NCBI GenBank assembly: GCA_023159155.1
Contig: JAJNNX010000025.1
Span: 124,001-188,000, forward strand
Direction: 5' to 3'
Origin: Ustulina deusta
Taxonomy: Eukaryota; Ascomycota; Sordariomycetes; Xylariales; Xylariaceae
DNA length: 64,000 nt
Shown here piece by piece: positions 1 to 13,000 of the stretch (positions are counted from its first letter, which is position 1; each line of letters begins with the position of its first letter). Below the pieces are notes generated by a model that did no database searches, was not told the DNA's origin, and saw nothing but the letters and a program-made list of their open reading frames with translations. Position numbers and translations under genes: made by a program.

Positions 1-1
1 T

Positions 2-776
2 AAATTCGAGACCCTGTCTTGCCTACCACGACCCTGGGGCGAAGTGAGTCGCGAGTTTATCGAGAACCGCGATGAGCATGTTGTCAACAACAAAGCGCAA
101 TACTGCTCTGTAGTTAGGACAGGCATAGGTAAGACGGTATTATGCCTAGGCGGAGAGGTCGATGCCAGTAAGTCGTTCTAAGCCGTAGCTCCTCGCGGTA
201 TCACGCAAAAACGCTGACCTGGTCGTGTATCAAGTTTGGGACTCCAAGCCCACCCAGAAGGGAGCGCCGATCAACTGGATAGAGCTGAAGACAAGTGCTG
301 AAATCCACGATGATAGAGGCATGGACAACTTCGAGCGCAAGCTCATGAAATTTTGGATTCAGTCCTTCCTCCTCGGTGTGCCTAAGATCATTGTCGGCTT
401 CCGCTCACAGGGCGGCATCCTTACCAAACTCGAGGAGATCCAGACAGCCTCGATCCCAGGGACGGCCGCAAAACGCGGCGTACGCAGCTGGGATGCCAAC
501 ATGTGTATCAATTTTGCGAGTGCGTTTCTGGACTGTATGTGCCCTCGCCTAGATTCGTCACATTTGTGGCTACCGACGTTGCATGGCTGATTTGATATGT
601 ATATAGGGTTGAGGAACACGATTGATGACGAAGGGGTCTGGAGGATAAGAAGGCGAGCGGGCTCATCGACAATCGAGGTGTTCAAGGTGGAAGAAGCCGG
701 GCACGGTAGCATTCTCACAGAGGAGTTCATCAATTGGCGGATAAAACTAAGTCTAAGCAACAATAGTGCTATATAG
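2..776 (+). CDS. RAI1: RAI1/DXO-family decapping nuclease, 3' part (5' end outside window)
   Basis: RAI1/DXO proteins remove incomplete 5' caps (pyrophosphohydrolase, decapping and 5'-3' exonuclease activities) in nuclear RNA quality control and partner the Rat1 exonuclease. Three exons are readable: 2-167, 235-534 and 607-776. The introns are 67 nt (GTAAGT...AAG) and 72 nt (GTATGT...TAG), and all phases agree. The translation carries the family active-site motifs: GGEVDA at the end of the first visible exon, WIELKTS with the metal-binding Glu and the Lys, then FWIQSFLLGVPKIIVGFR and a WDAN..CINFA stretch. The C-terminus ends about 57 codons after the last intron. Codon one is cut by the window edge, so upstream exons are missing. 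It converges on the hydrolase at 884-2607 with only about 107 bp between the stop codons. The identification is from family motifs and is firm. Confidence 0.9.
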
Positions 777-883
777 CCAGTCGTTGTTGGTTTATCAAGA
801 TCAAGCTTATTGTACCTCCCCTTGAAATGACCCCAGAAACGCAATGTCGTCCTCTATAGATACCCTTGTTGACTTGTCTCGCT

Positions 884-2607
884 CTATTTCTTCCTATTTG
901 CGCTGAACCGCTCTGGCGATTGTGCCCGCAGATTGACGTTTAACTTCCGACGTATGGGGTTGAATTCACTTGTGCTCGCTGCTGTGCTGTACATCACCTT
1001 ACTCGCTTTGGTGTCTATGCTGCTATGGTCAATCTCGAAGGCCATATGATTAAGGAAATTATATACCTATTTCCGAAGCCACATTAGTAACTACTGTGGC
1101 ACGCAAGGGATGTTGAACTACACTTACGGGTTTACCATGCCATCTCCCACCACGGGGCTCAAACCAGCCAAGATGTCCACCCAGCGACGTTGTGCAGAGA
1201 ACCGTATACGGGTTCTTCGTGGCCTCGCCGTATGGGAGTCCCATACTGACGGCTATGGGGTCGTCGGTGGCGTTAAGTGCTAGTAGAGGAATTCGCACCG
1301 AGAGGAGCGAGTCGACGCTCGATGCGTCCCGGTAGTAAGCATCTTCCGTCGGATATCCCCTGCGTGCATAGACACGTGTTAGTCAAAGTCTGATAGAACC
1401 TGCTAGACCATACGAGAAAAGACGACTAAAGGATCGGGCACGGAGGTTTTAATACACACCATGTAGGACACTGATAGGCCCTGTCGAACTCGTAGAGGTA
1501 TTTGACCTTGGAGAGCTCCGAAAAATTTAGGTCGGAGTACTTCTCGATCTCTGCCTTATTATTATTTACCAGGGTCCTGAGAGAGGCTACACAGGGGGTT
1601 AGTATAATAGTAGATAGTGAAGAGCCACAAATTACGGAAGGGAAAAAAGAAAATCGAGTGGGACAACTTGGTATCGGCGGTTAATTTAACAGATTATGTA
1701 TAATCACTTACTTCCGAGGGTCTTTAGGTATATCTCGTGCCCGATCCACGTGTTTTTCAGGACTTTGTTGCTTATCTCTAGATTCCAGGGGCTGGAAATA
1801 ACGACGGCTGCTTTGAACTGGCAATCTGTGCCTTCTTCGCCAATGTACTAAACAGGGGTTACATGGTGGCTGAAATCCTCGAGGAAGAGAAGGAGAAGGT
1901 ACTCACGTTTGTCAAGATGTTAGCCCCTAAGGAGAAGCCAAGACCGAAGAGTGGACGATTAGGATACGCATTTCGCAGCCATTTAACCACCTGTCTCAGG
2001 ACATGAGCCTTCAAAATGTTGGAGGGGACTAGAATGAGCGAAATCCTTCATAACAGACCTGTCTCGTATCCCAAGTTGCACGGGCGTTGTAAAATAGCCC
2101 TGTCGTGATCTTGCTCTTGGCACAGCCTCTCGAGTTCACGACGCAGATTTCCCATTTCCCCTCTTCGACTAGTGACTCGATGGCATGTCTCAAGTAAACC
2201 TCATGCGAGCCTCCAGTGAGGCCATGCAGGACGACAAGCATAGGGCGAGAGTCGACCGACCCCATACTGGCAAGCTCCTCTTTGCCGAAGTACGTGGTCC
2301 GCGGCGGCAGAGACGCATCGGAGTCGGCGGAAGGCTCCGTCACGAAGTCGACGGCAAAGCTGCCCTTGAACTGGGCGTGATCGGCCTCGAAGATGCGCCG
2401 CTTGTAATGCACGGGCGGGCCGTGTGCGATGGCCGCGGTCCATACCGTCTGCAGGTGCCCGTTGAAGAGCAGCGGGTTGAGATGGCACGGCGGCACGGCG
2501 TCCCGGCACACCTGTAGCAGACTCGTCGCCTTGCCCTCCTTGTCCTTCAGCACCAATGACTTCGGTGCTGTCGCGAACTCAATCTTGGCCCGCCCGAACC
2601 ACTCCAT
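884..2607 (-). CDS. alpha/beta hydrolase of the EHT1/EEB1/YheT family (medium-chain ester synthase/esterase type)
   Basis: Six exons on the minus strand: 2607-2059, 1990-1907, 1847-1712, 1586-1460, 1359-1128 and 1066-884. Five introns of 59-125 nt all have GT...AG ends and consistent phase, giving about 436 aa, the usual length for yeast Eht1/Eeb1/YMR210W. Family landmarks appear in order: LNPLLFNGHLQT near the N-terminus, the oxyanion segment VVLHGLTGGSHE, NSRGCAKSKITT, the nucleophile elbow GFSLGAN (exon 2, Ser), NATDDPI (Asp) and GGHLGWF (His). The catalytic triad is therefore intact. Relatives make or hydrolyse medium-chain fatty-acid esters, or act as lipases; the exact substrate cannot be read from sequence. 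The ATG at 2607 is the first in frame after an upstream stop, and MEWFGRAKIEF resembles family N-termini. The first donor (GTCTGT) is weaker than the rest. Confidence 0.85.
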
Positions 2608-2953
2608 CTCGACGGCGGGACGTTGCGGTGAAAGCGAGTCCTCCGTCAAGAATCCCGTGCAACTGCGTGTCTATAAGCGTGTGGAAATAGAAAGCCTTTC
2701 TAGCTTCATTAAAGTTACGTCTAACGCCGATATAATAAAAAAATCTAAAAGAAGATGTCAAAATATGTCGAAAATTCGTCTAGGTACCTCTGTCGAGGAT
2801 GATACTACATACATACTTAGGTATATGTATGTACCTAGGTACTAGGTATCTACCCAGGTCGGCATCTAGAAGACCGGCTTACCGCGATAGGGTCTGCCCC
2901 ACCTGCACTTTGCACCTCGGCCGCATAGGTGGTGTTGCCATGAGTATACACAT

Positions 2954-3385
2954 AAACTGAGGGTAGCCCACCCCTGTTGACCTGAGGGTACCCGTGCTTT
3001 TTTTATGTACCAGTGCCCCTACAGAGTACTTTTCGCACAATCGATTAGAAACGCACGTTTAAATACATAACGCGTTTATAGCTAAGTTAATGCATATAAT
3101 ATATTTTATACAACAAGTGAAAAGAAATACTCTAAGGTAAGTTGTTATTTTTAAAAAGGGAAAAAGGTAAACATATATAATTAAGTAAGTTTATACTAGA
3201 ATAAATATGCAAGTATAAAAGAGTTATGCAAATTATGCAAATCATAAATATATATTTTAAAAAGTGTTAAATATACATTTAAAGGTGTATTCTAATCGAT
3301 TGTTGAAAAGTATTCTGTAGGGGCACTGGTACATAAAAAAAGCACGGGTACCCTCAGGTCAACAGGGGGGGGCTACCCTCAGTTT
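2954..3385. mobile_element. MITE-like element, about 432 bp, with long terminal inverted repeats and an AT-rich core
   Basis: The left arm (2954 to about 3050) and the reverse complement of the right arm (about 3290 to 3385) match almost base for base for roughly 80 bp and recognisably for about 110 bp. Both begin AAACTGAGGGTAGCCC and share the GACCTGAGGGTACCCGTGC and ATGTACCAGTGCCCCTACAG blocks. The core, about 3053-3286, is extremely AT-rich and has no open reading frame of note. At least one arm difference is a G/A transition (GAGTAC versus GAATAC), as RIP would leave. No clean target-site duplication abuts the ends, but a TGTTGCCATG direct repeat lies 10-20 bp outside each end (about 2933 and 3403). 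Non-autonomous; the superfamily is not identified. Confidence 0.75.
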
Positions 3386-3429
3386 GTCTGATTACTCTGT
3401 TGCCATGCATATAACAACAATAAATCAGA

Positions 3430-3485
3430 TTCAAACCAGATCGGATCAGATCGGGCCAGATCAAACCAGATCAGATCAGGTGATT
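3430..3485. repeat. short CAGATC-type direct repeats
   Basis: Several imperfect CAGATC / CCAGATCA units follow each other in the promoter side of the MAU2 gene, just beyond the inverted-repeat element. No coding potential was seen. Confidence 0.5.
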
Positions 3486-3888
3486 AGTAAGTAAGTTAGA
3501 AGTGGCAATCATTCAATTATTTTATCATTCAGACTAGGCAGTGCACACGCAGACATCTGGGGTCATTCAAGTCTGGCTTCGCAGGGCTAGTCTTATTTAG
3601 GTAGCTTTTTACCTCACAGTCGCATCACATGACTTCTGGTATCCCTTTTCGAGGCGAAGGGCGGCGCGCCTCGACCCACTTACAAGGCCAAGTGACCTGA
3701 CTGGCACCACATGAAAAGCGACGACGCAACTCAACACCACCTGCAGTATCATATGTGCTCACATTGCGCTCGTGTGCAACCGCGACAGGAGTGAAGGCGC
3801 TCACCGATGGTGGACCACAAAAGGGAGGGACATCAATAAGGAAACCGGAGATGGTGTAGATGGCGTGGGAAGACGTGGAAAAGGAATT

Positions 3889-6800
3889 ATGACCTATCCC
3901 GGCCCGCCCCATGGCCAACAGCTGGGGTTGAACCAGCAAAACCATCACCGCCAGCAGCATCAGCATCCGCATCCGTATGGCGCCGAACCGCACAACGCCT
4001 GGCCGAGCCCGCATGCGAACCACGGGCAGCAGCAGCCGTACCAGAACGACGTAGTCTTTGTGCCGACTGCCCATCCAACCTCCCAGCTGCCTCAACCCCT
4101 CAACCCGATCCCGATCCCAGGACCACCACACCACGGTATTCCGCTCTCACAGCTTCCACACCCACACCCACATCCACATCCGCATCCGCAGTCTCAGTTT
4201 CAGTCCCAGTCCCAGTCCCAGCCCCAGTCGCGTCGACAACATCAACCCCTGCCGCCATCACTACCACCACAGCACCAGCACCAGCAGCCAAAACGACAAC
4301 AACAGCAGCAGCAACAGCAGCAGCAACAGCAGCAACATGCGAACTACCAGTTCCATGGCTACGACCCCTCCTTCGACCAGCGGCCCTATGCCCAACCGCC
4401 GCCGCAAAACGGTATGCACCCGTCCGCTCCGATGATGCAACCCGTCCAACAACCCGTCCAACCTCCGAACCATTATGTCCAGCAACAACTACAACAACAA
4501 CCACCACTGTTGCCATCGCCGCAGCAACAGCAACAGCAGCACCACCACCACCAACAACAACAACAGCAACAACTACTACAGCAACCTCAACGGATGGATT
4601 GGCAACATATGCCGCCCCCAGTCTCTGTTGCCTCACCCTCGCCCTCGTCGTATCAAACCGCCCAACCTCCGCTTCAACACCAACATCACATGCCGCAGCA
4701 CGTCAACGCGCCCGTCGTCGGCCATCCACCACAGGCCCAACACCAACAATACGCCAACTCGCCCGTCGTGCCCCATTCGCCCCATCCCCCGCCCCATACT
4801 ACATCCAACAACCAACATAGGACTCCCGGGGTCGGCGTGCGCGTCGACCAGGTCGCTAGAGTATCCGCGAGCCCACGCCTAACTTCCCAGACTATCACGA
4901 GGAGCCCAAGCGTGAGTTCTACGAGATCGCCTGCCCTAGCGCCCGCCCTTGTCCCACATCATCAGGATACCATCTCGCTATTGATATGTATGGCCGAAGA
5001 GTTCTTCACCAAAGCCCGAAGAGGTGTTCGAGATGTTGCAGTCACTCTCGATGAGCGGAGTGTGTATGACTATCAAAAGCTGATGGCCACCGGCCTCGCT
5101 TGTCTAGAAGTTGCCATTGGGAGCAACAAGTTGGCCCCGCGTTTGGAGGCCTTAGCCCGGCTTCGGTATGCCAGTATTCTGTGCACCGAGACCAACAACG
5201 TCATGGAAGCAGAAACCGCCTTGACAAAAGGCATCACTCTTTGTGAGAGGGTATGTGGCTCCGACTACAGTCTGCCCCACCACACATAGGCTTACAACCT
5301 ACGTTACAGAACCGATTTGCCGACCTGAAGTACTGCATGCATTTCCTGCAAGTCCAATTGCTTTTCTCCCAGCGTAAGGAGAAGGCAGCACTGATTGCCG
5401 TAGATGCGCGGATTCGGGATGCCGAGGTGTAAGTTGTTCCTCGTCTCAGTCGTCACGGGTGGATAGCAACGTCTGATAATCCTGATAGAGTCAAGCATAC
5501 GCACTGGGTATATGCCTTTCGCTTCCTAAAGACATCATTCTACTTACAATCTCTCAACCCCACCGAGGCACACGCCTTGGAAAATCTGAGAGCCATCACG
5601 ATATTAGCTAGCCAGAGGGGTGACCGTCCCATTTTTGCTGTCGCCTCTTTACTTGAGGCTCTAAGTCATCTTAGGGCGATGAAGGATGACGCCATTGTGC
5701 GTATACAGGCCTGTATCGCACAGGCTTCCAAATACCAACTAGAGAACTCCATGTCTATCATGCAATTAGACGTGCTGCAACTTGTCTTAGATCTTGCCTG
5801 CAGTTTACAGCAGAAGTCGCCCCATATGATCTCGCAAAAGTTGAAGGCTTTGCAGGATAAGATGGATGCTTCTATTAAGAATTCGAACTGGGGCTTTCAA
5901 GACAGGCAGCTCCTGCTTCCAATCCATAAGCAACCTGTTAACCAACAGATTGTCAGCCCTGACACTTCAAGTATATTACGTCCGGGCGAGGACGGTGACG
6001 GCTATGACTACCTTGCCATGTCATTTTGGAGCAAGCTAGAGGCCTTTACAACTACGTGAGAAGCACTACAGATACTTCCTATACTGCCACTAATATACAT
6101 CGCAGATACACATATAGCGGTCTTGCTCTCTTATACCAACAGCCTCGCAGTGACAAAAAGTTGTTCTCTCTTTGGGAAGAAGCTTTGAGTCAATTGCGAA
6201 AGAGTATGTAATTCATTGACCTCTATTCATTAATAGCTGTTCTAATCCCCCTACTAGATCGCGCCAAAATCAGAGGATTTGCTCATTGCCTAGAAGATGC
6301 AGTCCAACACGTGGGCTGGGAAATGGAGGCTACGTGTTACCTACATATTCTGCGCGGCCTACACCTGGCTACCTCTACGAAGTGGGACGAAGTAAAATAT
6401 TGTGTATCACAATTAGACACCATGGTAGCACCTACATCTGGTAGTACAGTGGTACTCTATTCCATGTATCTTGCCGGTGTCTATCACCAGGGAACTGGAA
6501 ACCTTGACGCTGCTATTAATGTCTACACTCATCCGAATTTCAGTCTCAATGTCGACGAGACGCGAGGGGGGCATCACAGGCCGGCCGAACTCGAGGTGGC
6601 CTTATTAGCAACCTTTAATTTGATATGGATCATGCAAGATTCCTACTATCGGAACGATCAGCGCACCCAGGAACTGCTTGAACAAATACGTCCGCTTTGT
6701 ATAGATCATCCTAATATGGAGATCCGTACAGCATATAACCTTGTCATGGCAGCTATCCAGACAAATCCTCCAGTCCCAATGACTGCGGTTAAGACGCACA

Positions 6801-7093
6801 TTTCGACGGCATTGAGTAACGCCAAAAACTTGGCGGATGTACACACACTATCCATCGCCCTCAATCTCATGCGAGCCAAGCTCTTCCAAAGCATCGTCGG
6901 GGACCAGGCGCTGAAAAGTGCAAAGGCAGCGTCGACTCAGGCTAGAAGAAGCGGCAATACATTGTGGATGAGCGTGGCGGATGGTATGCTTTCACAGAGC
7001 TACGAAGTCCAAGGTGCAATGGCCGAGGCGCAGAAGGTGTGGCATGATGCCACTCATTTTGCCAACCAGGCCTTGAAAACGAGCAGGGAATAA
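3889..7093 (+). CDS. MAU2: MAU2/SCC4 cohesin-loading subunit with Q/H/P-rich N-terminal extension
   Basis: Scc4/Mau2 forms the loader with Scc2/NIPBL that places cohesin on chromatin. Five exons: 3889-5250, 5310-5428, 5489-6055, 6106-6203 and 6258-7093. Introns are 50-60 nt, phases agree, and the product is about 993 aa. The ATG at 3889 is the first in frame. Residues 1 to about 365 are low complexity: HPHPHPHP, SQSQSQ, an uninterrupted Gln run near residue 136, and further Q/H runs. After that comes the helical TPR-like body, with recognisable Mau2 segments such as LLICMAEEFF, RYASILCTETNN, RFADLKYCMHFLQVQLLF, SLLEALSHLRAMKDD and NWGFQDRQLLLP. Fungal Mau2 proteins often have a disordered start, but this one is long. 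The gene follows the AT-rich element and precedes a 12.9-kb desert. Identity is confident; splice sites are inferred. Confidence 0.9.
4294..4340 (+). repeat. CAG/CAA microsatellite encoding polyglutamine in MAU2
   Basis: An in-frame CAA/CAG run gives about 13 consecutive Gln. A second CAG/CAA-CAC cluster follows at about 4520-4585 (Gln/His). The mixed CAA/CAG codons make it less prone to slippage than a pure repeat. Confidence 0.85.
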
Positions 7094-10000
7094 TTTCCCG
7101 GTAGAAAGCACAATTGCTGTTACGACCAAGGCTTGCCATTTCAGCGGCCTGGTGAAGGCTGTGACGTCCTGTACTATATTAGGCGTTATGTGGGCTTGGC
7201 TGGATGGTTGGACATGGTCAGTTAATCAGATATATATGCATGGCATATGCATGGCACAATGGGCGTTTTGAGGAATCACTGGCCAAAACAAACTTGTCTG
7301 TCTTCGCGTCTCGGAGCAGCCAATGCGATACCCTTTTATTATTCTTGCTGTTCTTGTTGTTGTTGCTGTTGTCGGTGACGAGTTGTTATTAATATCTATT
7401 GTTTAGGATTCATATAAGGCAAGAATTGATCTAATCATGAGAGCTTTCTATGGTATTTCGAGTGCTCCTGGCGCTCGTGCCACTTGAAAGACGCCTGTGG
7501 CAATTCCTAGGCAATAATCTATTCTGCGGTCCTCTTGGTGGTCTTGCTTCGGAGTCCACGGGGTCCGTATGTGCGTATGCACGCATATCAACCAAGCGTC
7601 GCCTTCCGATTTGGTCACACCTGAGTACCGTGTAAGCTAGCCCGTGGAGTTTTGATATGTTCTTAGCTATAGAGCCTCCTTTAGAAACCTAGAGGGTTCG
7701 AGAATCAAGGACTTGTTGCGCTTTCACTACTACCTACCCTTTTTGTCTTGGCTCTCTTATTCATCCGTCGGCAGGTCTATCCAACACATAAGGTTGGAAA
7801 TGACAAGATACTCATATACAGAAACACAACTAGCCATCAGGTGTCATGGGGCTCGAAATTTTGCCCTAGTGGTATGTTCTTTTAGTGTTCTGTCAGTCGG
7901 AAACAGACATACATAAAGACAATAGGCGAATACCGCGCTCACCGACATTTACTAGAGGAACTGGATACAGCAGGCATAAGGGCGCTTACAGATGATCATG
8001 TAACCAGTACATGACCATCGATCTCACTACAACGCGTATAGTATATGCGGCTTGAAGTGATCGAGGGGTAGTTGGTCGAGCTAGTTCAAAGACTCCCAGT
8101 GCCCGCGATACCTACTTGGCCAATTAAACGAAAGCCTGTTTTGATATAGATATATATTTAGGTGTTGGACAGATTTGAATCGGGCAATTATTGTGCTTGG
8201 CTTTTAACAAGGCTCCATGATCTTGAGAGGCATTGAATCATGTTTATTTGGATCGACCCGGGCCTGGTTTTCTTGAATACACACTGCCTCTAGTAATACC
8301 TACTTCCCTCCTTTCTCTACAAACTCTATCTACACTGGATCATCGAAAGGGCCTCAGTGAGGAACTGGGGTCTGCGATACTAAGTTTAGAGCAAGCAGGC
8401 TTATTGCTCTAACCTGGTCTTGTGTTGCGCCCTCCAAGGGCACGGTAACAATTCGGGCATCATCGTTAAATGCTTTTATCGGCCAATAATCATCCCAACA
8501 TGGTAAGTAGGGCAACCACCACCATTTGCCGGGAGACAATACACTAGGATTCCTTCTCCTACCCTAGGATTCACCCCTCGCTAGGCAACGTGACGGCCTT
8601 CCCTGGGCGCTCGTACATTAGGCTGCATAGCTGATGCAATTTCGTTCCGGGGCACGGACAGCCACCTGGCAGTTGATGGGCTTGTAGGATCCAAGCGCTG
8701 TTGTAGCATTTCTTTAGTGTACTTTTCTTATATTCGTGGACTACCGGGTAGTAGGCAGTAGTCAATCCTGGCAGCATAACTGAGGTTGAGTTTGGGAAAG
8801 TTTAGTCGAGAGTTGTTTACTGTATTCCGGTAGTTGTTAGTTATAAAGTGACAAGCCTCTCTACCCACTTACATGACCCTCGGCCACAAGTAGAGAGTAC
8901 ATACGCACACAAGCCACGGGAGCAGTCGTGAGGCACCGTCACCAACAAGGTGCAAGGCACGGTTGATCCTGCTCCTCGCCTGCGCCTCGCCTGTGGTTGA
9001 CATAGATAAAAACGAAGACTTGCCGGCACACATTTCAAGCAACCGAAGAATCACGCTATGTTGTGTGACGATGCTGTCATTGTCCAATATTGGAACTGCA
9101 GAGTGAGGCGAGGGCGTCTATTCTCTCGCTTCAGCAAGCCCCATTCTCTCTTAAGCCAAATAACTCGAATAGCCTATGCAAAACATGCCTTGCCGAATCT
9201 AAAATGAAAGGATATATTGGCGGGCCCCGGGATAGGATGGATCGTCAAACCTGTTTTTCTTCTAATACGTCACATCCAACGATTGCCTACAGGCATCTGG
9301 AACGTGGGATCCTGATAGTGAATGACTGTCTATTGGGCTTGGCCAGGGCAGACGGTATAGTCACGAGTGGGCATGTAGTTGGTTGATAAGACTACTGGTA
9401 TCCGTCATCACACACCTGATGGTGAGGAGGAGAAGCATACGGATGAGAATGGGAGACTACGCTAATAGGGGGCCAATGCATTCCACACTGCGTGCGGCGT
9501 AGCTTGAGGCCATGAGATCCAATAACTCTTAGCTCTTCTCACAATACACACGAAGGATGCTGATGGCTGCTCACGAGTCCCGACACGTGGTCCGTACCGT
9601 AGTGCAGCGTACTGCTGGGGCTTCGCAAAACATGGCCATCACCTACATCTATGAACCAGGAAGGCCCACAGACGAGAGCTGAGAGAGGGAGAGGAAGACA
9701 GAGACAGGGAGAAAGAGAGAGAGTCTCTGCTCTGGGTAATCAATGACGGCCGGCCGCCATCACACTTTTTGGTCGCACAGAGCAATCCTACACTACTCTC
9801 CAGGTTACCGTCGCACCAAGCCACCTCATTCAACGGAGGATCGGTAACAAGAGATGAACTCCTTGGCGCAAACATACCCTTACCTACTCTACAATTATTC
9901 CCTCAATGAGCGATGGGCGGAATCTCCCACGTCCTTTCGATTAGGAGAAGAGGGATGGTGACCCCATGCCCCCTAATGCCTGATGCCTGGAGTGACTTGC

Positions 10001-13000
10001 GTTATAGCGTTGAATGGAAGGGGTCCTTGCCGGGATTGCTGCTCTAGCCCCTGCTGGATAGAAATCACACAGACCGAGAATGCCTGTACTAGATCTGCCG
10101 CTTAAGGAATTAGGATGGGATAGTTGCCCCGATCTAACGGTCATCTCACAGCTCGAACTTGTACGCATTCGGTTCAACTTACACTACCCTAGTGTTTATA
10201 GGCATGTACCATCGCGCGTACTAGGTACACGCACACTAATTTGTATCCAAAGTGCCGCACATTAAGCTTGGCTCGACTTCTAAGAATAGTATATAATAAA
10301 AAGCATCAAGCCTGGCTTTCGGATCGACTGGGACCGATGCGACCGGGATCATTCCGCCCTCTGTGTGCTTATCCTGCCTGGTATATGTGGCAGTCGTTTG
10401 TGCAAATGTGAATCAACGGCACAAGGCGAGCAAACAACGACGAGATAGTTAGATAGTCGCATGAGGCGTTCCAGGGGGAGGGGAGTAAGTGGATGCGTCT
10501 CACCTAGAACACTTGTAGAGGTAACATAGGTAACATGGGTAACAACACTACGGGGAAAACCAGGAGGAAAAGACGGAAGAAACCGACCCCAGGTTCGCTA
10601 CTAACCCTAAATCGCAATGCTCGACGGCCGAGCCTGTAGAAGTGTATATGGTGAAACATGCAGCAGGCTCATCCATAGCGATTGAAGATAGTAATAATAA
10701 TAATAATAACTAATAAGTTAACTAATAACAATAGTAACAGTAACGATTCTGTCCCTCACACTACACTAGATCGACTGCCACTGTTGGGCGGCAGTGCCCG
10801 AAATGAATCATGTTGTCTGGGGTATATCGAAGTTGATCGGCAGAAGTTAAGAGATGTCCATAACTATTCTAGTGTAAATTGGATGCTGACCAGGCACGGC
10901 CACGGGCCGACGATGTTCAAGATCCCGATGACCCCGTTCCGCCCTGGTCAATACGAGAATATCCGAGCCCATTTCAGGACCAGAGTAATTAATATACCTC
11001 ACACGTACACACAAACAAGGCATAAGAACGCGACAAAGCCACGCGACAAGTGGGCTAAATTATGTCGAGATGATAAGATTGCGAGAACATGCCAGACCCT
11101 TGGAAAGAACCATAAGCAAACAAGCCTTAACCCTGCCCCGTCAATCCATCGAGCCCTAGACTAGGGAGGACCTTGGTAATTTTGGGAAGGTAAAGTTACC
11201 TAGGCTGACAGACAAGCGGCTGATCCCTCGGCTTGGGTCTACCTTAGCTCCAACATGCTGTTTTTTTTGGTTTTTTTTATGACGAAATGGGTTACGAAGA
11301 CATTTGCAACTCCGACCCCTACGCTACCTAGATTGCCGGCTTTAGTGTACATTAGAGGGAGATGCTGATACACTCTCTACACTATATACATATCTAGTGT
11401 CTACCCATAAGATTACCTGGTAACACGGCGGTATAACTGATGGCTAGTGTAGTGTGTGGTTGGTTGGTTCGGGTCCTTGTCTTCGGTAGGTATTACATGC
11501 AGGACGACCGCTCCAGCACTGCCAAGAGTTCCTCAGATCTTCTTATCGAACCTTATCCATCCCCTTCCAGCTGGATGGTGTGGAAATGTGTGACGAGAGA
11601 CCTCATCACCAGCTTCAGACCGGTCCATTATCACTACGGCGTAGCATGGGTACCTGTTCATCGGCGCGTCTCGCTCACCGAAAAGGGTCAACAGTAGCTT
11701 CTAGAGCGATGGGAGGCACGAGCTAGAGAGGTCTCGCCGGCTTATGCTCACCCTTGTGGCGGTGGTGAGGTTGTGAAGTAAATAGACGTAATGGTTCCAG
11801 TAGATGTACATGGATATTGGGTTAGATCCTCCTGTTGGAAGAAATAGTGTACACATATATACTATTCTACACTACACCTCAATAGTTTACACGTGCTAAC
11901 CTGGAGCCCCAGTCTTAAAGGTGATCCCGTTGTACCGTAGTGGATGCTGGGAACTTTAGGAAAAGGCAACTGTCATTTAACAGGCTGTCACGGCTGTCAC
12001 GTTCGAGACGATACGCACCGCCGTATTGCTTACTGCCGCTTCAAAATGATGCCTGAGTAAGACCGATGATTCTGGCTCGATTCAGCAAACAGACCGTCTT
12101 TGTTCTGCAGGGCGGAGTTTCAGCTGCGGGGCTTTTCAAATCCCACAAGGGAGAATGAGGTTGGTCCCGTGGCCCGTTCACAAACGAGTCGGCATAAGCC
12201 TAGTCTTGAGTCTGGAACGCCAGCTGCACGATGAAATTGCGTCGGTAGTGCTCCTGCAGCCGGGTCGAATCAGGATAACGTTCGAGGGGGGAAAAGGGGT
12301 CTATTAAGGGATGCCGAGGACATCCTGTAGGACTGCCTACGATATCCAACTATCAACCGTTGCTGCAGAGAAGCTATTCATTATTCATCCCAATAACATA
12401 GGAATGGCGGCAGAACAATAATAAAAAATTAGCCGATACTAGCTACACGATGCTGTGAGTCAAAACCAGTCTCACATCATATAGCAGTATACCCAGTATC
12501 ACACATGATCATTGTCCTGCAGGATCGAGGCAGCGTGAGGAACAATTACCCAGGCCGAGGAAAGGCTGTCATCATCGTTGGCCCAGGATCAAACCGTACT
12601 ACACTACTGCTTTTGGACTGGACTGCCGACCGAACCAGACGCTCCATCCCTGTCTGACACGAGGCGAGAATCCTGCGGAGACCAGAACAGAAACCAGGAC
12701 ACAGACAGTCCCCTGGTCACGTTGTACACGTATGCACAAAAGCCGAGTTGCCTCTCTTGTCGTTCTACGGTACTGGCACAATACATCATATAGGTATCGG
12801 CAAAGCAGCATAAGTGTCTTGGGCGCTTGTCATTTGGAACACAGCGCTTAGTGCCGGGGCCGGGGATTACTTCGAGATGACTGTGGCACTTTTTCAGTTA
12901 GTGTATATACATACATCATGTAGTTTCTCGCGCCAGCGAACAGCTACCAGTCGATCGGTCGCCAACTGCAGTGCAGATACACTACCCTATACGCATATGA

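Noticed and set aside
2954..3385. Inverted repeat read as a CRISPR-like or attachment site
   Set aside because: Only one pair of arms, no repeated spacers, and a eukaryotic context; a DNA-transposon derivative fits better.
4100..4636. Long Val/Gly/Ala-rich frames antisense to MAU2
   Set aside because: Mirror of the CAG/CAC repeats in the MAU2 coding frame.
8165..8190. GATTCAAATC on the minus strand resembling a tRNA T-loop
   Set aside because: The five bases on each side do not pair; no cloverleaf could be drawn.
10682..11164. 160-aa plus-strand frame starting with poly-Ile/Asn
   Set aside because: Starts in a TAA microsatellite; no domain, no splice partners.
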